Assembly: GCA_030696775.1 (NCBI GenBank)
Contig: JAUYRN010000003.1
Coordinates: 1 to 64,000 of the forward strand
Length of the DNA: 64,000 nucleotides
Source of the DNA: Sulfuricurvum sp.
GTDB taxonomy: Bacteria > Campylobacterota > Campylobacteria > Campylobacterales > Sulfurimonadaceae
Reading direction: 5' to 3'
Numbering within the stretch: position 1 is the stretch's first letter; every line of letters begins with the position of its first letter. A program made the translations under genes and the position numbers. The notes beneath the pieces are model-generated. The model saw only the letters and a list, made by a program, of their open reading frames with translations. It did not search any database and was not told the origin of the DNA. Positions 1 to 7,896 of the stretch are shown here, one piece after another.

Positions 1-326
1 AGAGCAGTAAATGCTGCTGCGTCGTTCATTGCCATATCAGCTAGAATTTTGCGATCAAGTTCGATGTTACCACGTTTAAGACCGTTCATGAAAACTGAGT
101 AGCTCATACCGTTCAAGCGACATGCCGCATTGATACGAATAATCCACAATTTACGAAATTCACGTTTTTTCTGTTTACGATCGCGGAACGCGTAGTACAT
201 ACTACGTTCAAGTTGCTCTTTCGCTTTACGGAAGTGCTTATGTCTTCCGCTATAGAAACCACGTGCAAGTTTCAAGACTTTCTTATGACGTCGGCGTCTT
301 ACAACACCTGTTTTTACTCTTGGCAT
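1..326 (-). CDS. rplT: 50S ribosomal protein L20 (3' end outside window)
   Basis: Component of the large ribosomal subunit that binds 23S rRNA early in assembly. Reading the minus strand from the ATG at 324-326 gives a protein starting [16 protein letters not shown], followed by the very basic L20 helix with [17 protein letters not shown] and later [14 protein letters not shown], both typical of L20. About 108 codons are present; the C-terminus lies beyond base 1. It is the last gene of thrS-infC-rpmI-rplT. In other bacteria L20 represses this operon, and two hairpins sit in the 101-nt gap upstream. Identity is certain from the sequence; regulation is inferred. Confidence 0.97.
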   Translation of the reverse strand, partial: MPRVKTGVVRRRRHKKVLKLARGFYSGRHKHFRKAKEQLERSMYYAFRDRKQKKREFRKLWIIRINAACRLNGMSYSVFMNGLKRGNIELDRKILADMAMNDAAAFTA

Positions 327-374
327 ATTTTTCCTTTCTTTACCCGATTCATTTTAAAATTTAATGAATAGGTG

Positions 375-405
375 CCGCTTAGCGGACTTGCCCAGTATTT
401 ACTGG
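375..405 (-). promoter_or_regulatory. Two small hairpins in the rpmI-rplT gap
   Basis: The gap between rpmI and rplT contains CCGC-tta-GCGG (375-385) and CCAGTA-tt-TACTGG (392-405). Both are perfect inverted repeats upstream of the rplT start. L20 autoregulation through structured mRNA near rpmI/rplT is known in E. coli, so they could belong to such a control site or a processing site. The function is inferred only. Confidence 0.35.
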
Positions 406-427
406 AGAATTAAACAATCGAAGCTAA

Positions 428-622
428 TTAGCGTACGATCATCTTTTTGATGTTTTTCGCATCGACAGCAGCAACAATTTTAGGTGTTTTCTGCCCGCGA
501 CGAGTCCCTGCATCTTGTTTGGTCAAAATGTGACTGCGAAATGCTGTCCCACGTTTGAGAGTGCCGTTTTTCTTCACTTTGAAGCGTTTTACCGCCCCTT
601 TGACTGATTTCATTTTTGGCAT
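428..622 (-). CDS. rpmI: 50S ribosomal protein L35
   Basis: Small basic protein of the large ribosomal subunit. The 64 residues start [25 protein letters not shown], with the L35 pattern of clustered lysines, then [18 protein letters not shown]35 is usually 64-66 residues. It lies between infC and rplT in the usual order. The start is the ATG at 620-622. The 182-nt gap on its infC side contains an imperfect palindromic repeat, so part of its expression may come from a separate promoter or processing site. Confidence 0.97.
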   Translation of the reverse strand: MPKMKSVKGAVKRFKVKKNGTLKRGTAFRSHILTKQDAGTRRGQKTPKIVAAVDAKNIKKMIVR

Positions 623-724
623 CGACTTGATCCTTTTGCAAAAATTCTCTGAATGAGACGCGGATTATACCATAAATTAAGAAAAAGTTAGTTTATATTG
701 AAATGAAAGAAGGCGACTCAAGAT

Positions 725-788
725 CCGTTCGCCCTGAGCTTCTCGAAGGGTGAAAGCATTCATGGTTCGACAGGCTCACCACGAATGC
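725..788. repeat. Small palindromic intergenic repeat
   Basis: A compound repeat between infC and rpmI. One half has CCCT...AAGGG arms around GAGCTTCTCG. The other is GCATTC-A-TGGT (756-766) facing ACCA-C-GAATGC (778-788) around a loop containing TTCGACAGGCTC. This TGGTTCGACAGGCTCACCA-type word is a dispersed palindromic element seen in many proteobacterial genomes. A close relative is inside the tamB reading frame at 44437-44464. A mobile repeat is inferred from the two copies. Confidence 0.6.
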
Positions 789-804
789 TAACACGTTAAA
801 TCTT

Positions 805-1335
805 TTATTTTTTATCGTCTTTTTTCGGATGGACCATCATATTACAATAACGACCTTCCATAGCAGGAGTTTTGTACATTAGTCCAATGTCTTCAACCAT
901 AGGCCAAACGCGATTTAAAACAGCGACAGCAGCTTCTGGATGCGCCATTTCACGTCCGCGTAAGAATACACGGAAGTGGACATGCTTACCTTCTTCGAGG
1001 AATTCACGCGCATGTTTCACTTTGTAACTCACATCGTTTTCAGCAATCTTAACTGAAAGTTTAATCTCTTTAACTTCCACTTTAGTTTGCTTTTTACGTG
1101 CTTCTTTTTTCTTTTTTTCTTCTTGATAATGAAACTTACCGTAGTCCATAATTTTTGCAACCGGAGGTTTTGCATCCGGAGAGATCAATACTAGGTCAAG
1201 CCCCAGTTCATTAGCTTTAGCCATCGCCTCTTGAATCGTTACAACTCCTAGTGCTTCACCACCATCTACTACACAACGTACCTCAGGAACTCGGATTTCC
1301 TCATTCATTTGGACTCGGTCTTGTTTTTTAATCAA
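805..1335 (-). CDS. infC: Translation initiation factor IF-3
   Basis: IF-3 binds the 30S subunit, blocks premature 50S joining and proofreads start codon pairing. The 176 residues have the N-terminal [12 protein letters not shown] segment, the linker [20 protein letters not shown] and the C-terminal domain with [16 protein letters not shown]. The chosen start is a TTG at 1333-1335 that overlaps the thrS stop (TTGA) and has GAGGTG six bases upstream. An ATG nine codons later (MNEEIR) is the alternative. Non-ATG starts on infC recall the AUU-based autoregulation in E. coli. It is cotranscribed with thrS. Confidence 0.96.
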   Translation of the reverse strand: MIKKQDRVQMNEEIRVPEVRCVVDGGEALGVVTIQEAMAKANELGLDLVLISPDAKPPVAKIMDYGKFHYQEEKKKKEARKKQTKVEVKEIKLSVKIAENDVSYKVKHAREFLEEGKHVHFRVFLRGREMAHPEAAVAVLNRVWPMVEDIGLMYKTPAMEGRYCNMMVHPKKDDKK

Positions 1336-3140
1336 AAATGCACCTCATTAATTTTTTCTTTTATTAAGTTCAAGAATTGTTCTTCACTTAAATTGTATTG
1401 TTCTCGCGAGCGACGATCGCGCACCGCAACACTCTTAGAGCCAACCTCTTCATCGCCCAAAACGATAATCATAGGAACACGCCCTTTTTCCGCCGTTCGG
1501 ATACGCTTATTGAGACTGTCGTTTTTATCGAAAATCTCATAATCCGCACCCATATCAATCAGCTTATTGCCCAATTCACGCGCATACGCAACGTGAGTTT
1601 CTGCAATCGGAACGATCGCAACCTGCGTTGGAGCGATAAACATTGGGAATTCCCCAGCGTAATGCTCCGTCAATATACCAATAAAACGCTCAAAAGAACC
1701 TAAAATTGCACGGTGAATCATTACAGGTTGAATTTTTACGTTCTCTTCCCCATTATATTCCAGCTCAAAACGCTCTGGAAGGTTAAAATCGAGTTGGATT
1801 GTTCCGCACTGCCATTCGCGTCCGATAGCATCAGTGATTTTAATATCAATCTTAGGGCCGTAAAATGCTCCGCCACCCTCATCAATCTCGTATGCGAGCT
1901 TATTTTTATCCATTGCATTTTTAAGAGCATTGGTAGAAATTTCCCATACTGCATCATCTCCAACCGCTTTTTCAGGTTTTGTAGAGATCATCATTTTATA
2001 GTTAAAATCAAAGGTTTTCATGATCTTATCAACGAAATCGACAACTTCGATGATTTGTTCTTCGATTTGATCCGGCGTACAAAAAATATGGGCATCATCT
2101 TGGGTAAATTCGCGAACACGGAAAAGCCCGTGAAGCGCTCCCGTCATCTCATGGCGATGAACGATTCCATACTCAAAGTATTTGAGAGGGAGATCACGAT
2201 ACGAACGTAAATCATGCTCATATACTTTGATATGCCCGACGCAGTTCATAGGTTTTACCCCAAACTCAATCTCATCGATATTCGTGAAATACATATTTTC
2301 GCCGTAATTTTGGTAGTGACCGCTCACTTTCCATAAATCAGAGCGAAGCATTTCAGGTCCGCGTACCGGCTCATACCCACGCTTGCGGTGAGCTTTGAAA
2401 AGAAGCTGCTCCAAACGTGAACGCATACGAGCTCCCGCAGGAAGCCAGATCGGAAAACCAGCGCCTACTTCTTCACGGAAGGTGAAAAGTTTCATCTCAG
2501 CACCGATTTTACGGTGATCACGCTTTTCGGCTTCTGCTACTTGTTCTAAGTATGCTTTTAGCGATTCTTTATCAGTAAATGCGATACCGTAAATGCGAGT
2601 CAACATCTCATTCTTACTGTCGCCACCAAGATACGCACCAGAAATTTTTGTGAGTTTGAAATAACGTATCATTCCTACATTAGGTAAATGAGGTCCACGG
2701 CAAAGGTCTTCGAATTCACCTTGCTTATAGATTGAAATCACATCATCAGGGATACGATCCATAACAGTTTGCTTCAAATGGTCATTTGCAAATTTTAGTC
2801 GTGCTTCATCTTTGGTAATCTCGTAACGCTCGATGACTACTTTGGATTTTGCAATATCGAGCATTTTTTTCTCGATCGTTTTCAAATCTTCTTCGCTAAT
2901 GGTTTCATTAACTTTAAAATCGTAATAAAAACCTTCTTTGACCACAGGTCCAACAAAGAATTTAGCATCGGTATAAAGTGCTTTAATCGCTTGTGCCATT
3001 AAGTGTGCACACGAATGACGAAGTACTTCAAGTGCGTCTGCAGAATTGTCCAGTTCTATTTCAGTACCGGTAATTCCACGTGAAAGTGCTGTTTGTAAAT
3101 CAACTATTTGATCATTATGCTTAATTGCAATAACATCCAT
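1332..3140 (-). CDS. thrS: Threonyl-tRNA synthetase
   Basis: Charges tRNA-Thr with threonine and edits mischarged serine. The 602 residues include the editing-domain HSCAH motif near residue 43, the second editing segment [13 protein letters not shown], class II motifs [20 protein letters not shown]-like and [16 protein letters not shown], and zinc ligands in MNCVGH, DDAHIF and MIHRA, followed by an anticodon-binding domain. E. coli ThrRS is 642 residues; here the N-terminal TGS domain is short, with only about 35 residues before the editing domain. It heads the translation operon and overlaps infC by four bases. Confidence 0.97.
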   Translation of the reverse strand: MDVIAIKHNDQIVDLQTALSRGITGTEIELDNSADALEVLRHSCAHLMAQAIKALYTDAKFFVGPVVKEGFYYDFKVNETISEEDLKTIEKKMLDIAKSKVVIERYEITKDEARLKFANDHLKQTVMDRIPDDVISIYKQGEFEDLCRGPHLPNVGMIRYFKLTKISGAYLGGDSKNEMLTRIYGIAFTDKESLKAYLEQVAEAEKRDHRKIGAEMKLFTFREEVGAGFPIWLPAGARMRSRLEQLLFKAHRKRGYEPVRGPEMLRSDLWKVSGHYQNYGENMYFTNIDEIEFGVKPMNCVGHIKVYEHDLRSYRDLPLKYFEYGIVHRHEMTGALHGLFRVREFTQDDAHIFCTPDQIEEQIIEVVDFVDKIMKTFDFNYKMMISTKPEKAVGDDAVWEISTNALKNAMDKNKLAYEIDEGGGAFYGPKIDIKITDAIGREWQCGTIQLDFNLPERFELEYNGEENVKIQPVMIHRAILGSFERFIGILTEHYAGEFPMFIAPTQVAIVPIAETHVAYARELGNKLIDMGADYEIFDKNDSLNKRIRTAEKGRVPMIIVLGDEEVGSKSVAVRDRRSREQYNLSEEQFLNLIKEKINEVHF

Positions 3141-3239
3141 TGTAAAAGTTTCCAGTTCATAAGAAAAATAAGGCGAATTATACGATTTTGTTGATTGGTT
3201 TGAGTTTAAAGAGAGTTTTTAGGGAGAAATTTAAGAAGA

Positions 3240-3286
3240 AATGGTGGTCGCAACAGGATTCGAACCTGTGACCACTACCTTGTCGA
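3240..3286 (-). repeat. att site: displaced tRNA-Val 3' fragment
   Basis: These 47 bases are identical to 14656-14702 and cover the tRNA-Val 3' end from CCA through the T-arm to the anticodon region. After TGTCGA the sequence diverges from the gene, so this copy cannot form a tRNA. This is the expected product of integration into the 3' half of a tRNA gene, with the functional gene rebuilt at the other end. Confidence 0.92.
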
Positions 3287-3348
3287 AGTAATTTTAAAAC
3301 CCGATCTAAGCCCTATTTTACGGGCTTAGAGGCTTATTTTTTAGTCAC

Positions 3349-3371
3349 TTGTGTAACTATTGTGTAATTAA
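3349..3371. repeat. Integrase arm-type repeat, left end
   Basis: A 23-bp sequence containing TTGTGTAA twice (11 bp apart) is found here, just past the integrase stop codon. It recurs identically and in the same orientation at 14531-14553, near the other end. Paired short direct repeats just inside both att sites are typical of arm-binding sites for a tyrosine integrase N-terminal domain. The repeats are directly visible; their role is inferred. Confidence 0.65.
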
Positions 3372-4493
3372 TTATACACTTCCTCTGATCTTTTTGTCAA
3401 GCTCTTGACTTGCAAGAACGGCTATATCATTATTATTATGAATTGACTTGTAGTAAAATTTTTTTGTAACTGCTGAGCCAATGGCATGACCAATATTTGC
3501 TTGAATATATGATTCAGGAATATGACTATCATACATAATTGATACATAACTTTTTCGTGTTGCCTTAACCGTTTTATATTCAACCCCAATCGCCTTAAAA
3601 AGCGGTTTCACATGATTCTTAACAATAGTCGCATTGTCATAATGTGGTTTATCTTTATCTGAAACAAAAATCCATTTATCATTCTTCGCTTCTTGTGCAT
3701 AACTTTGAAGCAAATCTAACGCTTCAGGCATGAGATACACTTCTCGTCTATGATTCTTTTGTTTTGACGACATTTTGATCTTGCCTTGCGTTAATGATTG
3801 CTTTAGATTAATTATTTTTCTTTCAAAATCTATATGACTCCATTCAAGACCAAGTGCTTCTCCAACACGCATTCCAGTTGTAAACAAAATCGCAAAATAT
3901 ACTTTCAGCCAACCCTCGGAATTATCTAAAATTAAACGTATTTCATTTGTAGTATAAGCACTTAAGTCCACTTCATTCTCATCGACAAAAGCGTCTTGAA
4001 TTGGATTGGCGTGAATAAATGGATTCTCATTTATGAGTTTATATTTCAGTGCTTTTTTCATAATGCCATTTAGTATTCTTCTTATACGTCGTCGTCTATC
4101 TGCTGACAATTTCGCATGTAATTTCTCCCAACTCTCTATTTCTTTTATACCTATATCTTCCAGCTCATATTTCTCAAAAAATGGAACAATAAGTCTTTCA
4201 AAAATTGATAGATAATCTGCTTGCACTTCAGGACCACGTGCTTCAGCTGATTCTTCTATTGCAAGATAGCCTAAATTTTTTATTGTATATTCACTTTTTG
4301 GCTTTACTGCCATGCTAATAATTTTACTCAAAATATCCAATGGACGTTGCTTGGAGACCCAAGCAAGATTCATTTTTGTCGCTTTTTTTCCTGTAGATTT
4401 TCGTATAAATTTACCATTGATTGAACCTTGCACCCAAATAGTTTCACCACGGACGGTAAAGCTCCCGTCACCTCGTGTCTTTACATTACTCAT
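3372..4493 (-). CDS. int: Tyrosine-type site-specific integrase
   Basis: Catalyses integration, and with a helper excision, of the surrounding element at tRNA-Val. The 373 residues show an N-terminal arm-binding region (about 1-60), a core-binding helical domain (about 70-170) and a catalytic domain with Arg209 in GMRVGEALGL, Lys in the beta-hairpin KQKNHRREV, KATR at 310-313, His336 in NIGHAIG and Tyr347 or Tyr348 in KFYYKS. The box II HxxR is KxxR here, a substitution tolerated in some integrases. The ATG has AGGAG upstream and overlaps the preceding gene by ATGA. Its position beside the att fragment fits an integrase. Confidence 0.94.
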   Translation of the reverse strand: MSNVKTRGDGSFTVRGETIWVQGSINGKFIRKSTGKKATKMNLAWVSKQRPLDILSKIISMAVKPKSEYTIKNLGYLAIEESAEARGPEVQADYLSIFERLIVPFFEKYELEDIGIKEIESWEKLHAKLSADRRRRIRRILNGIMKKALKYKLINENPFIHANPIQDAFVDENEVDLSAYTTNEIRLILDNSEGWLKVYFAILFTTGMRVGEALGLEWSHIDFERKIINLKQSLTQGKIKMSSKQKNHRREVYLMPEALDLLQSYAQEAKNDKWIFVSDKDKPHYDNATIVKNHVKPLFKAIGVEYKTVKATRKSYVSIMYDSHIPESYIQANIGHAIGSAVTKKFYYKSIHNNNDIAVLASQELDKKIRGSV

Positions 4494-4753
4494 CTTATGC
4501 TCCTTAGCATGATTTGAGTGGCTACATCTTTTGTGGTATACATTTTTCCATGTTCAGTCCAAAAATCGACGTCAGGTTCATAATTCGCTATGATATATTG
4601 TCTAATAGCTTGACGACTCTTTCCTGTCATTCCTACCAAGTGCGCAATGCTCGTCTTGAGTGGAATAAACATATTTAGCATCGCTTGTTGCTGAAGAAGC
4701 ATACTTTTCAATTCTAAATACTCCATACTACTGGTTGCTGGGTTCATACTCAT
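4490..4753 (-). CDS. Small putative DNA-binding protein upstream of integrase
   Basis: The predicted 87-residue protein starts MSMNPATSSMEYLELKSM. This ATG has a strong AGGAGGTG ribosome-binding site six bases upstream; a longer reading with 14 more codons has no comparable site. The C-terminal half (SIAHLVGMTGKSRQAIRQYI, then DVDFWTEHGKMYTTKDVA) reads like a winged-helix or AlpA/excisionase-type fold with a helix-turn-helix. It overlaps int by four bases and is overlapped by a 55-aa ORF upstream. A role as excisionase or integrase regulator is inferred from position and HTH-like sequence; no family was firmly recognised. Confidence 0.7.
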   Translation of the reverse strand: MSMNPATSSMEYLELKSMLLQQQAMLNMFIPLKTSIAHLVGMTGKSRQAIRQYIIANYEPDVDFWTEHGKMYTTKDVATQIMLRSIR

Positions 4754-4895
4754 AACACACCTCCTCGTTTTTTTCCTCTTTTGCGATAAGTCCATTTTCT
4801 TTCAAACGAGCTAGATGTCGCACCTCCGCTTCTTTCAACATATCCATGAAGCGATTATTTTGAGTTCCTACAATTTTGATTGTTGTTTTTGTCAT
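4728..4895 (-). CDS. 55-aa hypothetical protein at head of integrase operon
   Basis: A short ORF starting MTKTTIKIVGTQNNRFMD and ending EYEPSNQ. The ATG at 4893-4895 is preceded by AAAGGAG at good spacing. The ORF overlaps the next gene start by 26 nt, and that gene's AGGAGGTG lies inside it, so the three genes look translationally coupled. The middle (LKEAEVRHLARLKENGLIAKEE) is a charged amphipathic helix. It is not a recognised family; size and place suit a small regulator. Confidence 0.6.
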   Translation of the reverse strand: MTKTTIKIVGTQNNRFMDMLKEAEVRHLARLKENGLIAKEEKNEEVCYEYEPSNQ

Positions 4896-4976
4896 TTTTT
4901 TCTCCTTTTGTTAAAACGGAAGTTTATAAATACGTTTTACAATTGGCATTATGAACCATACTAACTTAATCGGAAA

Positions 4977-5081
4977 TTAAGACATATTATTTCGGAAGTA
5001 TTAAAATATAATTATCATTTTAGATACTGAGATTTTATTTATTAATGGAATGTTAAGACATTCGATTTAGGAAGTTATTAA
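4977..5081. repeat. Imperfect 28-bp direct repeat in divergent promoter region
   Basis: Two related words, at 4977-5004 and 5053-5081, share TTAAGACAT, then ATTT(C/A)GGAAG and TATTAA. They lie between the integrase operon (minus) and the hypothetical gene at 5127 (plus), so they could be operators or IHF-like sites controlling both directions. Only the repetition is seen; the function is inferred. Confidence 0.45.
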
Positions 5082-5126
5082 TTCTTAAGCTATGCTCTGT
5101 TATCATTTTTGACCAAAGGATATTCA

Positions 5127-5552
5127 ATGACTATCGAAGACATTAAAGAACGTAATACAAAAATCCTCAATCATTTGATTGAAAAATATAAAATCAAATT
5201 TTCAGTAGATGAATTAATCAACAATTTCAGAACAATTTATTTACATAAAGTCGATTCTGAAATGTCGGAAATAAGAGTTCAAGGCGCTCAGACGCTTTAT
5301 AACACTTACGAACAAAATGGAGAGATTCATCGAATAGCTTCCAAAAAAACTCTTAATACCGCCATTTTTACATTAAGAAAAAAAGCTATCATAATCTACA
5401 ACCAAGAAGATCGCTTAGAAATTGTTCATGCCATGAATACATTTGTTCGTGTCATTCATGAAATGCACCTAATCAATGATTTAGAAACGTTTGAATCAGA
5501 ATTTCAGATATTAAATTATGGTTGCTATATAGATCAATCCTCATCGTCATAA
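5127..5552 (+). CDS. Hypothetical protein, 141 aa
   Basis: Start chosen at the ATG at 5127 (MTIEDIKERNTKIL), which has AAAGGA about seven bases upstream; a TTG six codons earlier would contain that site. The protein is soluble, rich in helices (EKYKIKFSVDELINNFRTIY) and ends in YIDQSSSS. No family was recognised. It runs convergently into the membrane-protein gene at 5534 and overlaps its 3' end by 19 bases. It is probably an accessory gene of the element. Confidence 0.6.
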   Translation: MTIEDIKERNTKILNHLIEKYKIKFSVDELINNFRTIYLHKVDSEMSEIRVQGAQTLYNTYEQNGEIHRIASKKTLNTAIFTLRKKAIIIYNQEDRLEIVHAMNTFVRVIHEMHLINDLETFESEFQILNYGCYIDQSSSS

Positions 5553-5956
5553 TATTTTCTCCTTGATCTTCTAATACCTCTTTCAACTGCTATAACTTCA
5601 CCGTTAAGCTCGCCTGCCGTTGAAAGTGCAATTATTACGATGAATAACGACGCTTTGGCGTTATATCGCTGATCACCAGCAAATCCAAAATCTGAATCCT
5701 TAGTGAGCCATACCCAAAAAAGCGTTCCCAAAAGTGTTACAACTATGATTGCGGGATTTTTAATTGAATCAAGAAAATTTCTATCAAACGACCACGTTCT
5801 TACAAAAAAGCTGAAAATGAAAAACAACACCGTGAATCCCGTGGCGAATCCTGCGACTGAGTTACTGGCAAACAAAAGGAAGAATCCTTTGATTGCAACT
5901 AAAATAAAGATGTAGGCATTTAGTAAATACCCACCGATTGTTAAAAAGACTTCCAT
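5534..5956 (-). CDS. Putative inner-membrane protein, 140 aa
   Basis: The sequence has four hydrophobic stretches (LLNAYIFILVAIKGFFLLFA, FTVLFFIFSFFV, PAIIVVTLLGTLFWVWL, ASLFIVIIALSTAG) and a charged tail (RRSRRKYYDDED), consistent with a small polytopic membrane protein. The ATG has AGGAATGGAA upstream and lies two bases after the stop of the gene at 5959, so the two form an operon. The family was not recognised. Small membrane proteins of this size in islands can be TraC/VirB3-like, holin-like or defence effectors, but nothing here decides between them. Confidence 0.65.
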   Translation of the reverse strand: MEVFLTIGGYLLNAYIFILVAIKGFFLLFASNSVAGFATGFTVLFFIFSFFVRTWSFDRNFLDSIKNPAIIVVTLLGTLFWVWLTKDSDFGFAGDQRYNAKASLFIVIIALSTAGELNGEVIAVERGIRRSRRKYYDDED

Positions 5957-5958
5957 AA

Positions 5959-6342
5959 TTAAAATTCCATTCCTAATTGATTTGCAATATTTCGAGCCGT
6001 TTCTTCAAAAGCGAACCACGCCAATAAATTTTGGTTTGTGGTATCAACACATAAAAAATCATCCGTATCGAATTTGTCGCCAAACAGTTCGCTAGGACAG
6101 CTCAAACCACATTCACTAAGCGTGTTAGAAAGCATTTGGTTGATTTCATCTTTATGTTTGGTAAAAAATTTGCTGGTCTCGGAGTAGTAGATCAAACCGC
6201 CCACCATTCCCGATTGACAACCGTTATTCATTAAATCGTTAAAGAAGCTCTCTTCGTAACCTTTTTCGAGATTGCTTTTTATGATCGCCAAAGTTGAACG
6301 CTCTAGTGTCGTAGTTGGTTTGTAGTTTGATAGTTTTTTCAT
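5959..6342 (-). CDS. Hypothetical protein, DUF7222-like
   Basis: A 127-residue soluble protein starting MKKLSNYKPTTTLERSTLAI, with AAAGGA upstream of the ATG. The core FFNDLMNNGCQSGMVGGLIYYSET and KHKDEINQML recalls a small domain (DUF7222-like) found on plasmids and phages of this phylum, with a conserved cysteine and an LIYY segment. I recall this only loosely. It is the first gene of a two-gene unit with the membrane protein downstream. The function is unknown. Confidence 0.65.
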   Translation of the reverse strand: MKKLSNYKPTTTLERSTLAIIKSNLEKGYEESFFNDLMNNGCQSGMVGGLIYYSETSKFFTKHKDEINQMLSNTLSECGLSCPSELFGDKFDTDDFLCVDTTNQNLLAWFAFEETARNIANQLGMEF

Positions 6343-6781
6343 CGTTTAATCCTTTTAAATAAGTTTTTTCTCTTTGTGAGCTTTGCTTGGAGACCTTTTT
6401 CTTCTTTTTTTGTTTTCAGAAGACAAAAATCAAGCCCCATAAGAGAGTTGAGGGCTTTTTCTCCCCGCTCACTTCGATGTATGACCCTTTTATGAGAGAA
6501 AAAGAAATATATTCATTGGGAAAAACCTTGACTATGTTAATGTTTGTGTCGATGAAAACGCAGTGGTGTATTTAAGAATGAATGGAAGAAAAGGTCAATC
6601 GTAGTGAGTGGGGCTAAAAGTCATTGTCTTATATTTTGGGTGATTTTGAGATGGCTTCTGATAAAAAACAAAAACTATTTATTGGTGTAAAGTAGTATGC
6701 CGTTTTCAATGCATAACCGTATAATCAGCTATTTTTCTAAAAGACTGTATTATTGATATATTACTTTAATGGATGTGCAAA
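6343..6781. other. Intergenic region with no clear gene
   Basis: This 439-nt AT-rich gap separates the minus-strand pair (5534-6342) from the plus-strand gene at 6782. A 62-codon ORF at 6387-6575 has no usable ribosome-binding site and a low-complexity start, so it is not called. The area probably holds divergent promoters; a TATTGATATATTA tract near 6750 could be a -10 region for the gene at 6782. Confidence 0.4.
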
Positions 6782-7003
6782 ATGACAAAAAGAAAAATGC
6801 TTAGTATTGAATTGTCTTCAGAAGAATATGGTGAATTGCTAGCAAAATTGGCTAATGAATTAGAAATTTATGACGACGAAGCAAGCGATTGGCTTAAAAG
6901 TGCTTATATCTCATTAATACGAGCAGATTTATTTAACGATTATTACGAAACAACCTTGATCAAAAAATGGAAAGAAAGACTGTTTGATCATATTCCAGAA
7001 TAA
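6782..7003 (+). CDS. Small acidic hypothetical protein, 73 aa
   Basis: The start chosen is ATG 6782 (MTKRKMLSIELSSEEYGELL), with GGA about eight bases upstream; an ATG three codons earlier is possible. The sequence is acidic and helical (LANELEIYDDEASDWLKSAY) and ends LFDHIPE. No family was recognised. It precedes the Xre gene on the opposite strand. A 22-codon ORF with GGAGATTGG upstream follows at 7041, but it is too short to call. Confidence 0.5.
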   Translation: MTKRKMLSIELSSEEYGELLAKLANELEIYDDEASDWLKSAYISLIRADLFNDYYETTLIKKWKERLFDHIPE

Positions 7004-7109
7004 CCTGAGCTTCAAAATATAAAATATCATTGGAGATTGGATGCAGCAATTCAGTGTATTAAACGAAACTCTAGCCGATAATTGGCTTAAGCATTTTTTA
7101 ACTTAACGA

Positions 7110-7379
7110 CTATAAATCATCCGCAAGCGGTGTAGGTTCAAAAAACTTAGCGATAGGCACATCCAAAACTTTACTCATTTTATACAGGTGTTCGATGTTG
7201 AAGTGTTTGTCATTACTGCATAATTCAGCAGCGGATACGAGGCTAACCGATTTGTATCCTATTTCATACGATAAAGCGAGCTGAGTCAACCCCCGCTCCA
7301 TTCTATAGTGCTTGACGTTTGCACCGATGAGTTTATAGATGTTTTGTATTTCTTCATCCGAAAAAGAGGACTGTGCCAT
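7110..7379 (-). CDS. Xre-family helix-turn-helix regulator
   Basis: An 89-residue single-domain DNA-binding protein. The Cro/C1-type HTH covers about residues 18-80: IGANVKHYRMERGLTQLALSYEIGYKSVSLVSAAE, then FNIEHLYKMSKVLDVPIAKFFEP, the usual end of these domains. It is probably the element's repressor. Operator-like words sit directly upstream of its start (7388-7452), between it and the plus-strand cargo genes, so it may control itself and the secreted-protein genes. No peptidase or toxin partner is visible, so a toxin-antitoxin role is less likely. Confidence 0.88.
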   Translation of the reverse strand: MAQSSFSDEEIQNIYKLIGANVKHYRMERGLTQLALSYEIGYKSVSLVSAAELCSNDKHFNIEHLYKMSKVLDVPIAKFFEPTPLADDL

Positions 7380-7387
7380 CTAGAAAC

Positions 7388-7452
7388 CCACCATAGTATT
7401 AGTATGGTTAAGTTTAGTTGGAATACAATACCCTATCAAACCACCATAGTGG
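7388..7452. promoter_or_regulatory. Putative operators for the Xre regulator
   Basis: The word CCACCATAGT occurs twice (7388-7397 and 7441-7450). The first copy forms ACCATA-N7-TATGGT (7390-7408), the second CCAC-cata-GTGG (7441-7452). Both lie between the divergent Xre gene and the cargo operon starting at 7527, as expected for operators of a dimeric HTH repressor. The repeats are visible; binding is inferred. Confidence 0.55.
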
Positions 7453-7526
7453 GTTATCATTAAAAGATTAAGATTAATTTGCTAATATTCACCAGCATTA
7501 TTAACAATTAACAAAAAAGGTTTTGG

Positions 7527-7859
7527 ATGAAAAACATTCTAACTATAGTAATATTGTTGCTTATAAGCAACCAAATCTGCTTCGCTGAAAGCGATGCTTA
7601 TAAAGCTTATTTAGCAAAGCACGCTGCTGCAAGTGAAAATAATCCGACTTTAGTTTTGGATCAAAATGCAACACCAAATGAGTCTGAAATAGACCCATCT
7701 GCTGTAGTAGATGAAAATTCAACAGTTACAAAAACTACACCAAAAAGTTCTAAAAAAATTGGTCTCACTCATACAATGGGTGGTGGTGGAGTAACTGGCG
7801 CTGCTGTTAGTGCTATTTTGTTTGGTGCAGCAGCACTTTACAATTCTGTAGTAGAATAA
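7527..7859 (+). CDS. Putative exported protein with C-terminal glycine-rich hydrophobic segment
   Basis: The 110 residues start with a signal peptide (MKNILTIVILLLISNQICFA, cleavage before ESDAY). A polar, Thr/Ser/Asn-rich middle follows, then a C-terminal hydrophobic stretch GGGGVTGAAVSAILFGAAAL that could span a membrane or form a glycine zipper. AAAAAGG lies upstream of the ATG. It is the first gene of the plus-strand cargo set (7527-10259). The family was not recognised. A periplasmic or envelope location is inferred from the signal peptide. Confidence 0.7.
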   Translation: MKNILTIVILLLISNQICFAESDAYKAYLAKHAAASENNPTLVLDQNATPNESEIDPSAVVDENSTVTKTTPKSSKKIGLTHTMGGGGVTGAAVSAILFGAAALYNSVVE

Positions 7860-7896
7860 TTTTTATTCTACTAATAAACCTTTAAGGATACCCATA

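Noticed and set aside
3240-3286. A second tRNA-Val gene
   Set aside because: Only the 3' part is present; the D-arm and the 5' acceptor strand are missing.
6387-6575. 62-codon plus-strand ORF
   Set aside because: Poly-Phe low-complexity start, no ribosome-binding site and no coding-like composition.
7041-7109. 22-codon ORF with GGAGATTGG upstream
   Set aside because: Too short to support as a gene without conservation data.
7110-7379. Toxin-antitoxin pair with the Xre protein
   Set aside because: No adjacent small toxin-like gene on the same strand; repressor of the island is more likely.
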